Assembly: GCF_018991925.1 (NCBI RefSeq)
Contig: NW_024742338.1
Coordinates: 2,970,495 to 3,034,494, forward strand
Origin: Homarus americanus
Taxonomy: Eukaryota; Arthropoda; Malacostraca; Decapoda; Nephropidae
Direction of reading: 5' to 3'
Length of the DNA: 64,000 nucleotides
Below, one piece after another: positions 1 through 12,294 of this stretch. How positions within the stretch are numbered: position 1 is the first letter of the stretch; each line of letters begins with the position of its first letter. The translations under genes and the position numbers were made by a program. The notes beneath the pieces are model-generated. The model made no database searches. It was not told the origin of the DNA and saw only the letters and a list, made by a program, of their open reading frames with translations.

Positions 1-425
1 ATCACCTGACACCATCACCTGACACCTTACCTGGCATTATCACCTGGCACTATCACCTGGCACCATCACCTGGCACTATCACCTGACACCATCACCTGAC
101 ACCTTACCGGCACCATCACCTGGCACTATCACCTGACACCATCACCTGACACTCCCTGGCATTATCACCCGGCACCACTCACCTGGCACCATCACCCTGG
201 CACTATCACCTGACACCATCAACTCGACACTCACCTGGCATTATCACCTGCACCATCACCTGGCACTATCACTAAATACCGACACTACCTGACACTCTTA
301 CCTGGCATTATCACCTGGCACTATCACACAAGCACCATCACCTGGCACTATCACCTGACACCATCACCTGACACTCTTACCTGGCATTATCACCTGGCAC
401 TATTACCTGGCACTATCACCTGAAC
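1..425. repeat. 13-bp minisatellite
   Basis: Tandem array built from two alternating 13-bp variants, ATCACCTGGCACT and ATCACCTGACACC. Drop-outs and point changes are scattered through it. It runs into the left edge of the window, so its full length is unknown. No coding potential is seen. Confidence 0.9.
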
Positions 426-734
426 AATAGCACAACAAAGCTCTTGGACGCTTCAAATAAAAAGTGTTTTCTATTGTGGTGTTTCATAGTCGTTATTGAA
501 TAAATCCAAACAGGTGACAAAAGCAAACATAAAAACACACACACCCCCTAAAAAACTAGAAAATGCTGTAGTTTTCTTTATGTTGTGCGTGAGGGAAGGA
601 AGCCTGACAGAACAAACATTGTTCATCATTGTTCCATTGTTCTCAAAAACTGAAAAAGAACTGAAATTGTTTGAAAGGAAAATATGTGTGTTCCACTTGA
701 GTTGTTTTGTGTATGTGTGTTTTATTACGTTGGG

Positions 735-740
735 TTTTGT

Positions 741-778
<38 letters not shown>

Positions 779-994
779 GCCAGCGCCTATTTGTGTATAA
801 TTATAAGTATGTATGTGTGTATGTGTGTGCGTGTGTGTGCAAGTCATGTTTGAAGGTATGGGTATATGTGCGTATATAAGTATGTATGTATGTATGTATG
901 TATGTAATGTATATGTATGTATGTATGTGAGAATGTGTGTTAATATTTACTCTGAAGATGTTGAGAGAAAATGAAGAGAGAGAGAGAGAGAGAG

Positions 995-1034
<40 letters not shown>

Positions 1035-1460
1035 TGCCAGCCAAAATGTGTGTCGCAATAAAAAAAAACACAAAAAAAAACACTGGACTAATATTGATAA
1101 CTATTGTGTGTGTGGTTTTTATCTACGTCAGAGGAAAAACCTTTTGTTTGGATGAAATGGGTTTTAATGTTATTCACTATTTTCATGTGGAATATACAAA
1201 TGTTGTGTGGTTTTTTATGGGGTGGGGAGAAAGGGGTTATATTTCTTTCATCTTTATATTGACAAACACACACACACACAGACAGACAGACACGACACAC
1301 AGACACACACACTCTCTCTCTCTCTCTCAGTCTTGACCACTGCGTCCCTCTCCTCCCTCTCTTCCCTCCCCACCCTTCTCTCCCACTCCCTCTCCTCCCA
1401 CTCCCCACCCTTCTCTCCCACTCCCCTCTCCTCCTCCCTCTCCTCCCACCCCACCCTGAT
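735..1460. repeat. Cluster of microsatellites (GT, GTAT, GA, CA/CAGA, CT)
   Basis: Consecutive simple repeats: (GT)n near 740-773, GTAT-type from about 878, (GA)n at about 974-1032, CA and CAGA at 1264-1305, (CT)n at 1309-1328, and a C-rich pyrimidine tandem repeat (CTCCCAC type) at 1340-1457. The open frames across it are translated repeats. Confidence 0.9.
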
Positions 1461-2750
1461 AATCTAAATCTGAGGAAATGAATGTAAACAATATTGAACA
1501 GTTCACAAGAGGACACTCAGCACACTGGTCCCTCTCAGCACACTGGGCCCTCTCAGCTCACCTCTGATCACCAGCTATCAGTGTGGGAGTTGTTGTACTG
1601 TCCTCGCCAACACCACAATAGCACCATCCCAAACACGGTGAAATTTATCATATTTATATGTTGAACTTATAGGGTCTCTCTTGTTATACTGGAAGCTTTT
1701 GTTAAATGACCTCTTCAGTGACTCTGTTTATTGTGTATTTTAAACCTATGACTGCCATGTTTTGTTTTTTTACTGTAAGCCGCCAATTACACGCACACGC
1801 ACACACACGCACACACACACTCGTTTAATATATCAAATATCTCTCTGTCTCCAGGGTACAAACTGAACGGGGTTAATTACGTCCCCCTACCTTTGCCTTC
1901 ACCTGTGAGACTTGACCCCCTGGCCTGTACACCTGAGTAATGACTTCTCTCCCACACACCTGCAGCTCCACACCTGTCTCACCACACCTGCCACACCCTA
2001 CCTGCCTTACCATATCAGCTCTCAGGTTAGTGGAGGTTTACCCCATATATTAGTGAATATTTTTGTTAATTTAAGGTGTAAGTTACCAGACGAGTTTAAT
2101 ACACCCGCATTATCGACTGTACACTGAGGGAAGCTTCCTCCCCCCTCACCCTGTGCGCTAAGGGGCTGTCCTCTCAAACCCTTTCTCCATAAACTCTCTT
2201 TAAAGGGGTGTTCCTCATCCACCCAGCACTAAGGGTGGCTATCTCCCCCGCTACACCCGGCAGTAAGGGGATCGACCATCTAACCCTACGCTAAGAGGGG
2301 CGGTCTCTCCTCGTACACCCAGCTAAGAGGGGCCATCTCCCCCCCCCCTACACCCAACACTAAGAGGGGGGCTGGACTCCACTACACCCAAGTGTTTGTT
2401 TCCCCCCCCTCCAGTAGACGTCAACTGCAGAATGAGAACCTCTGCATTGATTTTGGCTTCCGATTCTACGTGATTCAATTTGCTGGAGCAACTCCTACCC
2501 CTCTGCTGAATACTACTTCTCGGACCCGCCCCCCACTCCTCCTTCTCCGGCCCTCTCACCCTCCCCCTTAGCTGAATACTCCTCAGGCCAAGCAAAAGGG
2601 GTCCCAACACAGCCTCGAGGAAGAGGTCCTTTCAGCCTGGCTCCCCCTCGAGTTGATCCGCTGCGACTCTCAATGAATTTCAGTTCTGCATGTCAATTGA
2701 CGGCGTCCAGAGCTCTTGACGATACTGCCGCTGTAGACCCCTGCCAGACT
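1461..2750. other. Non-coding stretch with a degenerate C-rich repeat
   Basis: I see no gene here. From about 2150 to 2400 there is a degenerate repeat of roughly 45 bp containing variants of CTAAGAGGGGC followed by CTCTCCCC and CTACACCC. Short CA runs lie near 1795-1820. The rest is unremarkable. Confidence 0.5.
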
Positions 2751-2751
2751 T

Positions 2752-2995
2752 GTGTTGCTCGTATTACATGTTAGGGTGTTGCTTGTGTTACATGGTGGGT
2801 GTTGTTTGTGTTACATGGTGGGTGTTGCTTGTGTTACATGTTGGGTGTTGCTTGTGTTGCTGGGGTGTTACTTGTGTTACATGGTGGGTGTTGCTTGTGT
2901 TACATGTTGGGTGTTGCTTGTGTTCCTGGGGTGTTACTTGAGTTACATGGTGGGTGTTGCTTGTGTTGCTGGAGTGTTGCTTGGGTTCATTCAAT
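2752..2995. repeat. Tandem repeat of a TGTTACATGGTGGGTGTTGC-type unit
   Basis: About ten imperfect copies of a 20-25 bp unit. Two variants alternate, one containing ACATGGTGGG or ACATGTTGGG and one containing GCTGGGGTG. All three plus-strand frames stay open through it, which is a property of the repeat and not evidence of a gene. Confidence 0.85.
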
Positions 2996-2999
2996 AGTG

Positions 3000-3160
3000 A
3001 CATGGTAGTCATTTTCTTCTCTTCCTCCTTCTTCCGCCTCCTCCTCCTTCTCTTCTTATTCCTACCCCACTTCCTCCTCCTCTTCCTCCTTCACCTCTCC
3101 TTCTTCCTTCCCCTCTCCCTCTTCCTCCTCCCCTCTCCCCCCTCCTCCTCCTCCTGGGAT
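3000..3160. repeat. Polypyrimidine tract (CTT/CTC-rich)
   Basis: About 150 bp of almost pure C and T on the plus strand, made of CTTC, CTCC and CCTC words. Confidence 0.8.
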
Positions 3161-3539
3161 ATTTTAATGATCCAGGTATTAAAGGTCTGAAATCATTTGT
3201 TGCTATTTTCCAAGACTGACCTTTTAAAGTAGTGCCCGGCCAGTGTATATATAATGATCCTACGTCTGGCAGCATGTATAGTTGTACGCCTGGCAGTGTA
3301 TACAACTCCCGTACGTATGGCAAGTGTACATATATATAATGAGGTTTATAATAATACATTAATATTAGCTTCTCCATATTGTATTTTCTTATCCAATACA
3401 TTAAGTAAACAATTAATACAACATGTGTATACCTTGGTGTTACTTAAGTATCCCCCGTACGATATGTTTTCCTCCTCGCTGCCTGACGTATGGTGTAAAC
3501 AAGATGGCGTCGATGTGATGAGGGGAAAATATATCGTAC

Positions 3540-3960
3540 GATTCTTTGGAAATCATTGACTTGGACTGAGAGATATACACGTTCATACAACAGTCATACA
3601 GATATATACAACCATACATCATAATAACTATACATTGATACATAATACTGTTATACAATCATACATCAGACAGCTTTACAATCGTACACTATATATACAT
3701 ACATACATACTACGCTTTACACCTTGCACTCATACACAATACACTAATATACCTGTACTATACAATCATACACTATACACTCATACAACTATACAATCCT
3801 ATACCATACAACCATGAGATATACACCAATGAGCCATACATTCCTAAGCCGTATACAACAATCAGTCACATATGAATACAGATGTAGTCAACAGTAATAC
3901 AATATACAATCTGGACAATACAGTATACACCATATCTTAATACTATGTTACCTGCATAAT
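3540..3960. repeat. AT-rich degenerate repeat (CATACAAT/ATACAC words)
   Basis: Degenerate repetition of words such as CATACAACCATACA and TATACACT. No gene is visible. Confidence 0.6.
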
Positions 3961-4314
3961 GGTGTATTAGTCACCATTATGTAACCCGGACGGAATAAAT
4001 TGGTCTCATCACTATTATGTAACCCGGGTGGAATAAATTCTCTTATATATCCCATTTATGAACATCACCAGTATGTAACCAGGAAATAATCCACTCACAC
4101 ACACACACACACACACACATATACATCACCACTACATAATCCGAAATTAATATGACTCTCGCACTCACTCACCACTATATAATCCGGAACCGAAAATCTT
4201 GTAGTTTACTTATAATTTAAGATTCTAGTATAGTCAGACACTCACAACATCACTACGGCACAGAACACTATAAAAAAGACGAGACACTATTGGCGGGTGA
4301 TGTAGTGGGGGGGG

Positions 4315-4890
4315 GAGATAAGTGGCCTTGTAAGTAATGTGTAAAGTAATTAAAGTTTGTAAGTACTTTTTATATATGGTGTAAGAGTAAAGTTTGTAAG
4401 TAGCGCGTGAAGTTAGTAAGAACTCTTTAAATATCGTATAAAAATAAAGTTTGTTGGTGCTTTGTAAGTAATGTGTATAAGTAAAGTAAGTATAGTTTGT
4501 AAGTTCCTTTAAGTATCATGTAAAATAAATAATGTTTGGAAGTACCATGTAATTTAAGTAAAGTTTGTAAGTAATGTGTATATAAAATAAGTTTGTATTG
4601 CATAAAGTAAGTCAATTTTGTAAGTACCTTGTAAGTATCATGTAAAGTAGGTAAAGTTTGTCTCTACCTTGTAAGTAGTACCTATGTTAAATAAATATAA
4701 GTACCGTATAATATAAGTAGGATTTGTAAGTACACTGTAAATACCACGTTTATAAGTAGGTTGTAAAGTGACTACTATTTGTAAGTAAACTTGTCCTAGA
4801 TGTAAGCAAGATATTTTGAGTGGTGACGAAATAAGTTGAATTAATAAGTATATTTTAAGTAGGGTTTTATATGTATCCGTAAAAGTAGTA
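4315..4890 (+). repeat. Degenerate GTAAGTA-rich array
   Basis: Variable repeat built from TTTGTAAGTA, ATGTGTAAAG and AAGTAAAG. The strong 5' splice-site hexamer GTAAGT occurs many times on the plus strand. A block at 5085-5300 carries the reverse-complement words, so the two blocks could pair. Confidence 0.65.
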
Positions 4891-4907
4891 AAGTGTTTGT
4901 TCCCTCT

Positions 4908-5015
4908 CATAAGTCTTCTTCCCTCTCATGTCTATCCTTCCCTCTCATGTCTATCCTTCCCTCTCATATCTCTTCTTCCCTCTCATGTTTGTCCTTCCCT
5001 CTCCTTCCCTCTCAT
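4908..5015. repeat. Tandem repeat, unit about CTTCCCTCTCATGTCTATC
   Basis: Five or six copies of a roughly 19-bp pyrimidine-rich unit with small changes between copies. Confidence 0.8.
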
Positions 5016-5084
5016 TAATAAATAAACCGAATACAAGTTACATTAATTTATCATCTTAAGGTCAGAACACACCACAAACCCGAC

Positions 5085-5300
5085 CCACTCACTTCAGTAC
5101 TTACAAACTTGACTTCCTTACTTTACGTGTACTTATTTTACTCGTGACTTACTTACAAACACTTAACTTGTCCCCTCACAACCAGGATTTATTTTTTAGT
5201 TTACTTATAATACTTATTGATTCACTTCAGTACTTATAAACTCTAAGGAGATGTCTATGGAGGATTTTTTTTTTTACATTAATTCTCTACTTCTACTTTC
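5085..5300 (-). repeat. Degenerate ACTTAC-rich block (inverse of the 4315-4890 array)
   Basis: Repeated TACTTACAAAC, CTTACTTTACG and TACTTATTTT words are reverse complements of those in 4315-4890. Read on the minus strand it is again rich in GTAAGT. Confidence 0.55.
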
Positions 5301-5362
5301 AAGGTACTTATTTATCCCCACCACTGGTTATATCATCACAGAAAGTTAATAACACAGACAGG

Positions 5363-5493
5363 TAGGGTAGTCCCCGCTTAACGTCGAATAAGCGGCTTCC
5401 TGCGGCGTTAAGTTAAGCGAGGTAGTCTGTTCTCCGCTTAAAGTCGGGCTTTTTGCGACGTTAAGTGAAGCGACGTTAAGCGAGGACTACCTA
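5363..5493. mobile_element. Short pogo/Tigger-like MITE (about 130 bp)
   Basis: The ends are inverted: GGGTAGTCCCCGCTTAACG at the left, and at the right the complement of GGTAGTCCTCGCTTAACG. TA dinucleotides flank both, as expected for a Tc1/mariner-superfamily insertion. The interior repeats CGTTAAG and GCTTAA words in both orientations, so the element is largely self-complementary. It has no coding capacity. Confidence 0.7.
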
Positions 5494-5754
5494 ATATGTT
5501 GAAGCATACACTTAAATTGCTTTCGTCTGAGACCTGTTGATACGTATATAAGAAAGTTACAAAATATATACAATAGAGATTTGCATTACTACTGTTCTAT
5601 GCTGCAGCTGAGGCAGATCCCATGCAGAAAAATATAGATTACTATTACTATTATCTACTATTACTATTATTAAACATGCTATTATAATGATTTAGACTCC
5701 CTGGGTGTATGTGCTTGTGATAATGGAGTAAAGAGTTAGCATAAGTTGTAGTTA

Positions 5755-5996
5755 ACTCTACTTAACACAAGTTGTAGTGTTGTCAGCTCTACTTAACACA
5801 AGTTGTAGTGTTGTCAGCTCTACTTAACACAAGTTGTAGTGTTGTCAGCTCTACTTAACACAAGTTGTAGTGTTGTCAGCTCTACTTAACACAAGCTGTA
5901 GTGTTGTCAGCTCTACTTAACACAAGTTGTAGTGTTGTCAGCTCTACTTAACACAAGTTGTACTGTTGTCATCTCTACTTAACACAAGTTGTAGTG
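5755..5996. repeat. 31-bp minisatellite, about 8 copies
   Basis: The unit contains CTCTACTTAACACAAG followed by TTGTAGTGTTGTCAG. Copies are nearly identical with occasional single-base changes, suggesting recent homogenisation. Confidence 0.9.
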
Positions 5997-6474
5997 AAAG
6001 TTACTTTGCTTTGTAATAGTTACAAGGTCGGGCTAGATACATGTACTGTGTAGCCTTTACCTGTACTTGAACTGTTGTCTGACATAAACGATAATATAAC
6101 ATAAGCCGAGGTTGTCAGAAGCTGCAGAAGGCGACTGTGTTGTTGTGTTGTGAGTCGTGTGGGTGAGTCATGGGCGTAAGGAGAGGAATATGGCAGCTTC
6201 TTAATTGTGGTGTGGTGTGGGGTAGTCTGTACAGGGATTACTGGACGGAACTGTACAGTGGACACTCAGATGAGGACATTAGGACACTTGGGGTGGGAGG
6301 CTGCTGCTGTGGGACGGAGGGAAGGACACTGTACACGGACGACCAAAGTGGTGCTGTACATGATCGCTGAAGACGTTTGTGGGGACATCGAAGACGAAGT
6401 ACTGCACTAGCGGACTCTGCTGCTGTGATACACTGAACGATGCGTGATGCTTAGACCTGTTTCTCATACCTGTC

Positions 6475-6740
6475 AGCCGAGACCAACGATTGGCCAGGAA
6501 CCAAGGAGCTCTGAGCCAATGGGGGGTGAAGCAAAGAACCATCACCCTTCATGTCACTCCCTCGGGGAAACACTTCCTGGCCAAAACTTTCGTGGAGCCA
6601 ATCACCAGCCTGCTTCAGGACTGGACACAACCAATCACAACACCGAATCCTGGTTAAGAGACGTGAGACTGGAACCAATCACGGGTCCTTCTCGAGACGA
6701 CAATAAAAGAGACATAGACCATATAAAGAGGCTTGTCAGT
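6475..6740 (+). promoter_or_regulatory. Cluster of CCAAT boxes followed by a TATA-like site (tentative)
   Basis: Five CCAAT/ATTGG pentamers occur within 200 bp (near 6490, 6513, 6598, 6631 and 6675), three in the context ACCAATCAC or GCCAATCAC. TATAAAG follows at 6722-6728. The stretch lies just past the stop codon of the phosphatase gene and would read antisense to it. No plus-strand gene is visible downstream, so promoter function is speculative. Confidence 0.2.
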
Positions 6741-6748
6741 GGCTGTCT

Positions 6749-6972
6749 TTAAGAGTTCTCTCCTCCCATGCCATCGACGGCACCTTCTCCGGGCGGCGGC
6801 GTGACGACCTGGCCTGGCGGAGTGACTCGGTTGGTGTACTCTGTGCTGGTGGAGGAGGCGGCGGAGACAGCACTGCCTGAGCGGGATTCCATGTAGACCA
6901 GCTCGAAGAGTTTGTTCATGAACTCCACCACCTTCCTGAGGGTGCCTTCCCGCAGCTTGTTGTATCCCTTCC
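6749..6972 (-). CDS. PTPDC1: PTPDC1 exon 13 (terminal coding exon)
   Basis: Acceptor CCTCAG precedes 6972. Residues 634-707 begin [18 protein letters not shown], a helical segment matching the family C-terminus, followed by a low-complexity Ser/Thr/Pro/Gly tail ending GGENS and TAA at 6751-6749. I see no clear AATAAA on this strand soon after the stop. Confidence 0.9.
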
Positions 6973-9900
6973 CTGAGGACACCACCAAGGCCGTTAGTCA
7001 CCTTCCTGCACTACTTGATTATACTTACTTCGAAACACTTAGAAACACCTAAAATTACCTATATACCTAAAATTTACTTAGAAACACTTAAAACTTACTT
7101 AGAAACACTTACAACACACTTAGAAACACTTAAAGTTATTTAAAACCCTTAAACGTTACCTAGAAAAAATTAGAATGTACTTAGAAATTATTAAAAGTTG
7201 CGTAGAAATACTTAAAATATACAGTACATAGAAATAGTTAAATCTGACTTAGAATACTTTTAATTTACTTATAATACTTAAAAGTTACTTAGAACTTATT
7301 AAAAATTACGACATCTTAGAATATTAGTCTTTTTGAAACACTTGAAATAATAATGAAAAAAAAAGGCAGTTACTCGAACAATAAGACAGATATATTATTA
7401 AGAGATAAATGTAAATAGATCTAAATATAATAAGCAATTGGAAGACGGTGCAACAAGCTTAACATTAGACTAGAATAGAGGCAGATTAAAACATGTTAGA
7501 ATTATACCACGAACAGGACCACTTACGACCCTTGTTTTTGCTTATTAACTTAAAAAAAATCAGACTATGCCAACCTAACCTAATTCAACCAGCTATAGGG
7601 TCTCTTAGCATGGGTTTGATTAGGTTAAGTTTGGTTAGTGGTTAGGATAGATTTGGTTAGGTTTGTGTCTGAATAGATTTGATTAGTTTAGGTTCCTACA
7701 GCCTGAAATTCAAGTTGGGGAGGAGGGGCGGAAATGGTCGTGTTCGTGATGCTTTTGCTACATAGTTTGTCTTGTCGAACAAACATGGCGTGTCTGTACT
7801 AATAAACTGCTTTAAAATGCACTGTAAAAAAGGCCTTAAAAAATTATCTGCATGACGTCGCTGGTCCAACAGGTGTTATGGCGTTTAATAATGGTTAAAA
7901 GATTCACTAACGGCTGAGTAACTGGATGAACGGGCCCCAGTCTTAACAGGTCCATGTCCTAATAGACCCCAAACCTAATCTATCCAAGTATTAAATGAGG
8001 TCCCAGTCCTAATGAGTCCCATTTTTATGGTCCCTAAGCCTAATGAGCCTTAATCCTTCTAGTTTGGTAAGGTTAGGTTAGGTTAGGGCATATTAGGACT
8101 AAAGGGTCTACATGATCCTGCACTCCTCCGGTGAAGAGATCCCTTTGCTCCGCCCCATCCGACATGACTCCGCCCCATCCGACATGGCTCCGCCCCATCC
8201 GACATGGCTCCACCCCCTTCGACATGGCTCCACCCCCTCCGACATGGCTCCACCCCCTTGATAAATAAGTCACCAAAAGGAATGAGGAATCTTTATACCG
8301 ACACTCAGACAGACAGATGGCCAGTGTACTCGTGCATGAAACTTATTAAAGAAAAAAATAATGTTTATAACCTGAGTCTGAACCAGTCATGAGTGGTTGG
8401 ACCGCAGAAGTGTGTCGATTTCAAGGAATTTGATTGGCTGCTGACTCAATGGGTGGAGCCTGGGGATGTATCAGTTAATCTGAGTGGATGAAGCGCCGGA
8501 GGTGTATCGATTTCAAGGGATTTGATTGGCTGCTGACTCAATGGGTGGAGCCTAGGGTTGTATCAGTTAATGTTAGTGGATGAAGCGTCGGAGGTGTATC
8601 GATTTCAAGCGATTTGATTGGCTTAAGCTTAGAGATCTCTCACACCAGAAGCTAAGGTAGAAAGTCCCATACACTAGTTCACTGCTTCTGTCTTAAGGGA
8701 AATATGCATTAGAGTTTAATATGAATAACAGAAGAGAAGGAATACTAAGAAGAAGCAAAAGAATAAATGATGATAAAGGAAATGGTGAGATGAACCAAGA
8801 TGATAACAGCAAAGAAGGCCAAGAGGAAGAAGACCTCCTCAATCTACCTCTGATTCACTTACTACCAGCAGCCTTAGAGAGTTTGTCCACTCTAAGTCCA
8901 GGACACACACACACACTTACACACACACACTTACACACACACTTACACACACACTTACACACACACTTTTTAACTTGTGGTTGAGGTGTTTTCTTCAAGT
9001 ATTTAAAAGATGATTAATATAAGAGTAAGCGAGAAGCGAGTGATGGAGATAGCGGTATGGGGAATAGTCTGAATGAGTTGTTGAAATCGTCCTCACTCTT
9101 GGCATGCGATTTTTTATTCTTGTCTTTAGCCGTAGTCGCTCGCCCTGGGTACACGATCACTGTGGAGGTAAACAACGATACCTGGGGTCATGACCTTTTG
9201 GTGTTGGGGTGACCTGACCTCCTGTGACTTCATGGGTATCATATCAGGTGAGTCAGGGTCATGGTGATTGGATGACCTGACCTGACCTGGGTATCATATC
9301 AGGAGTGCCAGGCATTATGGATTAACCTTATTTGATGACCTGACCTTGTGGGTATCAGATTTTGAAAGCCAACTAAGGTCAGGACTTGCCCTAATATGGT
9401 GACCTCACCTCATGGATGTCAGATGATGACCTTTTAGTTATCATGGGTGAAAGGTCATGACTGTACTGATCACATAAACCTCTGACCTCCATGGACACCA
9501 GGTTATAAGAGGTAAAGGTTATTATATTTGACCTGACCCACGTTGGTGTCAGGTCACAGGTCAGGTTTCCATCTGACGGTGTAATTATATGAAACTAAAA
9601 CTTAATGATTGAGAAGGAAAATTAGAACAGTAAATTATAATTAGTTGTTACCAGTGACTAATGGATAATATAATTTGTGATTAATTAGAGAATTAATTAT
9701 CACCTAAATATAATTTTATGATTTACTGATATAATTAAAGAGGAAATGGAGAATTAATAAGTGTAATTAATATAGTGATTAATAATATTGTTTGTAATTA
9801 GTTATATGAGGATAAATATGTCATAAATATAGGAGAGAAAATTTAATTACTTAGTTATAGAAGAAATAAATTAAATAGTTTAGACATAATTATTGTAGAT

Positions 9901-10770
9901 TTTCTTATTATTATCGTCTTTATTGTCTTGTTTCTGTTACTTACACTTTTACCTATACACTCACATAGGCACATATATACATACATATAAGTACATATAC
10001 GATGCAATATACGCAGAATATATGTATACAGTATACCTGTATAGCTTATACAGGGGGTTATATAGGGGTGGGTTTACCTGGTGATGATGACTGTTTACCT
10101 GGGTCAGTTTACCTGCTGGTGATGATGACTGTTTACCTGGGTCAGTTTACCTGCTGGTGATGATGACTGTTTACCTGGGTCAGTTTACCTGCTGGTGATG
10201 ATGACTGTTTACCTGCGTGGGTTTACCTGGTGATGATGACTGTTTACCTGCGTGGGTTTACCTGGTGATGATGACTGTTTACCTGGGTCAGTTTACCTGT
10301 TGATGACTTTACCTGGGTGGGTTTACCTGGTGATGATGACTGTTTACCTGCTTGGGTTTACCTGGTGATGATGACTGTTTACCTGGGTCAGTTTACCTGT
10401 TGATGACTTTACCTGGGTGGGTTTACCTGCTGGTGGTGATGACTGTTTACCTGGGTGGGTTTACTTGGGTGAGCTTACCTGCTGGTAGGAGGGTGCCACG
10501 GACGGGTACAGCCTGCTGGGTGATGGATGCAATGAGCCGAAGGATGACTGCTTCCTGCTGGGTGCGGGTGAACGGCTGAAGGCGAGACACGAACCGAACC
10601 AGATACTCGAGGGTGTACCGGACCTCCTGTGGGTGAACCAGGGTGTACTAGTGTGAACCAGAGGGTACTAGTGTAAACCAGGGTGTACCAGTGAGTGTAT
10701 ATCAGTGTGAACCAGAGTTTATTAGGGTGTACAGCGGTGAATCAGTGTGTAAAAGGGTATATCAGTGTGT

Positions 10771-10814
<44 letters not shown>

Positions 10815-11738
10815 CAGTGCGAACCAGGATGTACCGCACCTGTTGTTCCTCTCGTAAACAAACAAACACCGTGTGTGGGATCCCTTTTGTGTTGAATAAA
10901 ATCGTCTGACTTTAGCTAAATAAAACATTAAAAGTGACATCCCCGTATAGTAAAGGGGTTAGGCTGAGCTTGGTTAGGTTAAGCTTGGTTAGGTTAGATG
11001 GGGGTGTGTGTCGTAGTAACATAGTGAGGACAAGCGTTCGTTACCCTATCAAGCTTCCGGAGACAGACTTCAGGTTTACTGGAGGCCAACACGATGTAGG
11101 AGAGAGCATCGACCCCCAGTACAGGCGTCCGTAGGTGTTCCAGCCACGTGAACAACAGACCTGGAACACGTGAACACTGACTGAGCAAAGAGGATATATT
11201 GACTGAACACACTGAGCAAAGGGGGTGAATATTGACCATTGATTGAACAAGGGGTAGACAACAGGCCTACTACACCTGTCAGCAGGGACCCACTCTCAGC
11301 AGGGACCCACTGTCAGTAAGGACCCACTGTCAGCAGGGACCCACTGTCAGCAGGGACCCACTGTCAGCAGGGACCCACTGTCAGCAGGGACCCACTGTCA
11401 GTAGGGACCCACTGTCAGCAGGGACTCACGGTCAAAGGGGACCCACTGTCAGCAGGGACCCACTGTCAGCAGGGACCTACCTGTCAGCAGATACAGGTTG
11501 GTTTCTGTCTTGAGTTTCTCCCAGGCTGACTGCTTCACGTTAAGGTCTATCCTATAGCTCTTTAGTTGTTTCTTCAGCTCCACGTTTAGCACAGAGTGAT
11601 CGACCAGGAGCGCCTCGTACACCTCCTTCGGCGGCATTACCTGAGGGACAGACACGCACACACCTGTTAGTGCCTTGGGTTACAGGTATATGTCACTTGT
11701 CACCTGTCTCAACCTGGTGTTTATGCTGACAAGTGTTG

Positions 11739-11808
<70 letters not shown>

Positions 11809-12221
11809 ACACACACACACACACCATAGGAGGTTGTAGGATACCTTGAGGGCCAGGTGACGGTGGAAGTCAAACGTGGTGGAGGTCATACGCACCTTGA
11901 GGGCCTCGTGGTGGGCCTGGCGCCGGAGGTCAGACTGGGAGGCCAGCTCTTGGTAACACAGGTTGTCGGTCAGCTGCTGGTCACTGATGCCATCGTTTAG
12001 CAGTGAGTCGATGTTCCTCTCGGGCATGTCTGTGTGTGGGGGAGGTCAAGATCATTACCAATGGTCCCATTACAACATTGACACCACTCTTGTTACACTG
12101 ACACCATTGTAACACCCACACCATTACCACCACTGATACACTGACATAAATTACCACTGCTATACTGACACCATTGTTAACATTTTCTACCCTGTTTCGT
12201 AAGTGTGTTTATTTTCAGTTG

Positions 12222-12294
<73 letters not shown>

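Noticed and set aside
6444..6752. 102-codon plus-strand frame
   Set aside because: Antisense to the 3' end of PTPDC1, with no recognisable motif or continuation.
9150..9570. Nuclear-receptor response elements (GGTCA/TGACC half-sites)
   Set aside because: The half-sites are by-products of a degenerate repeat and show no consistent spacing.
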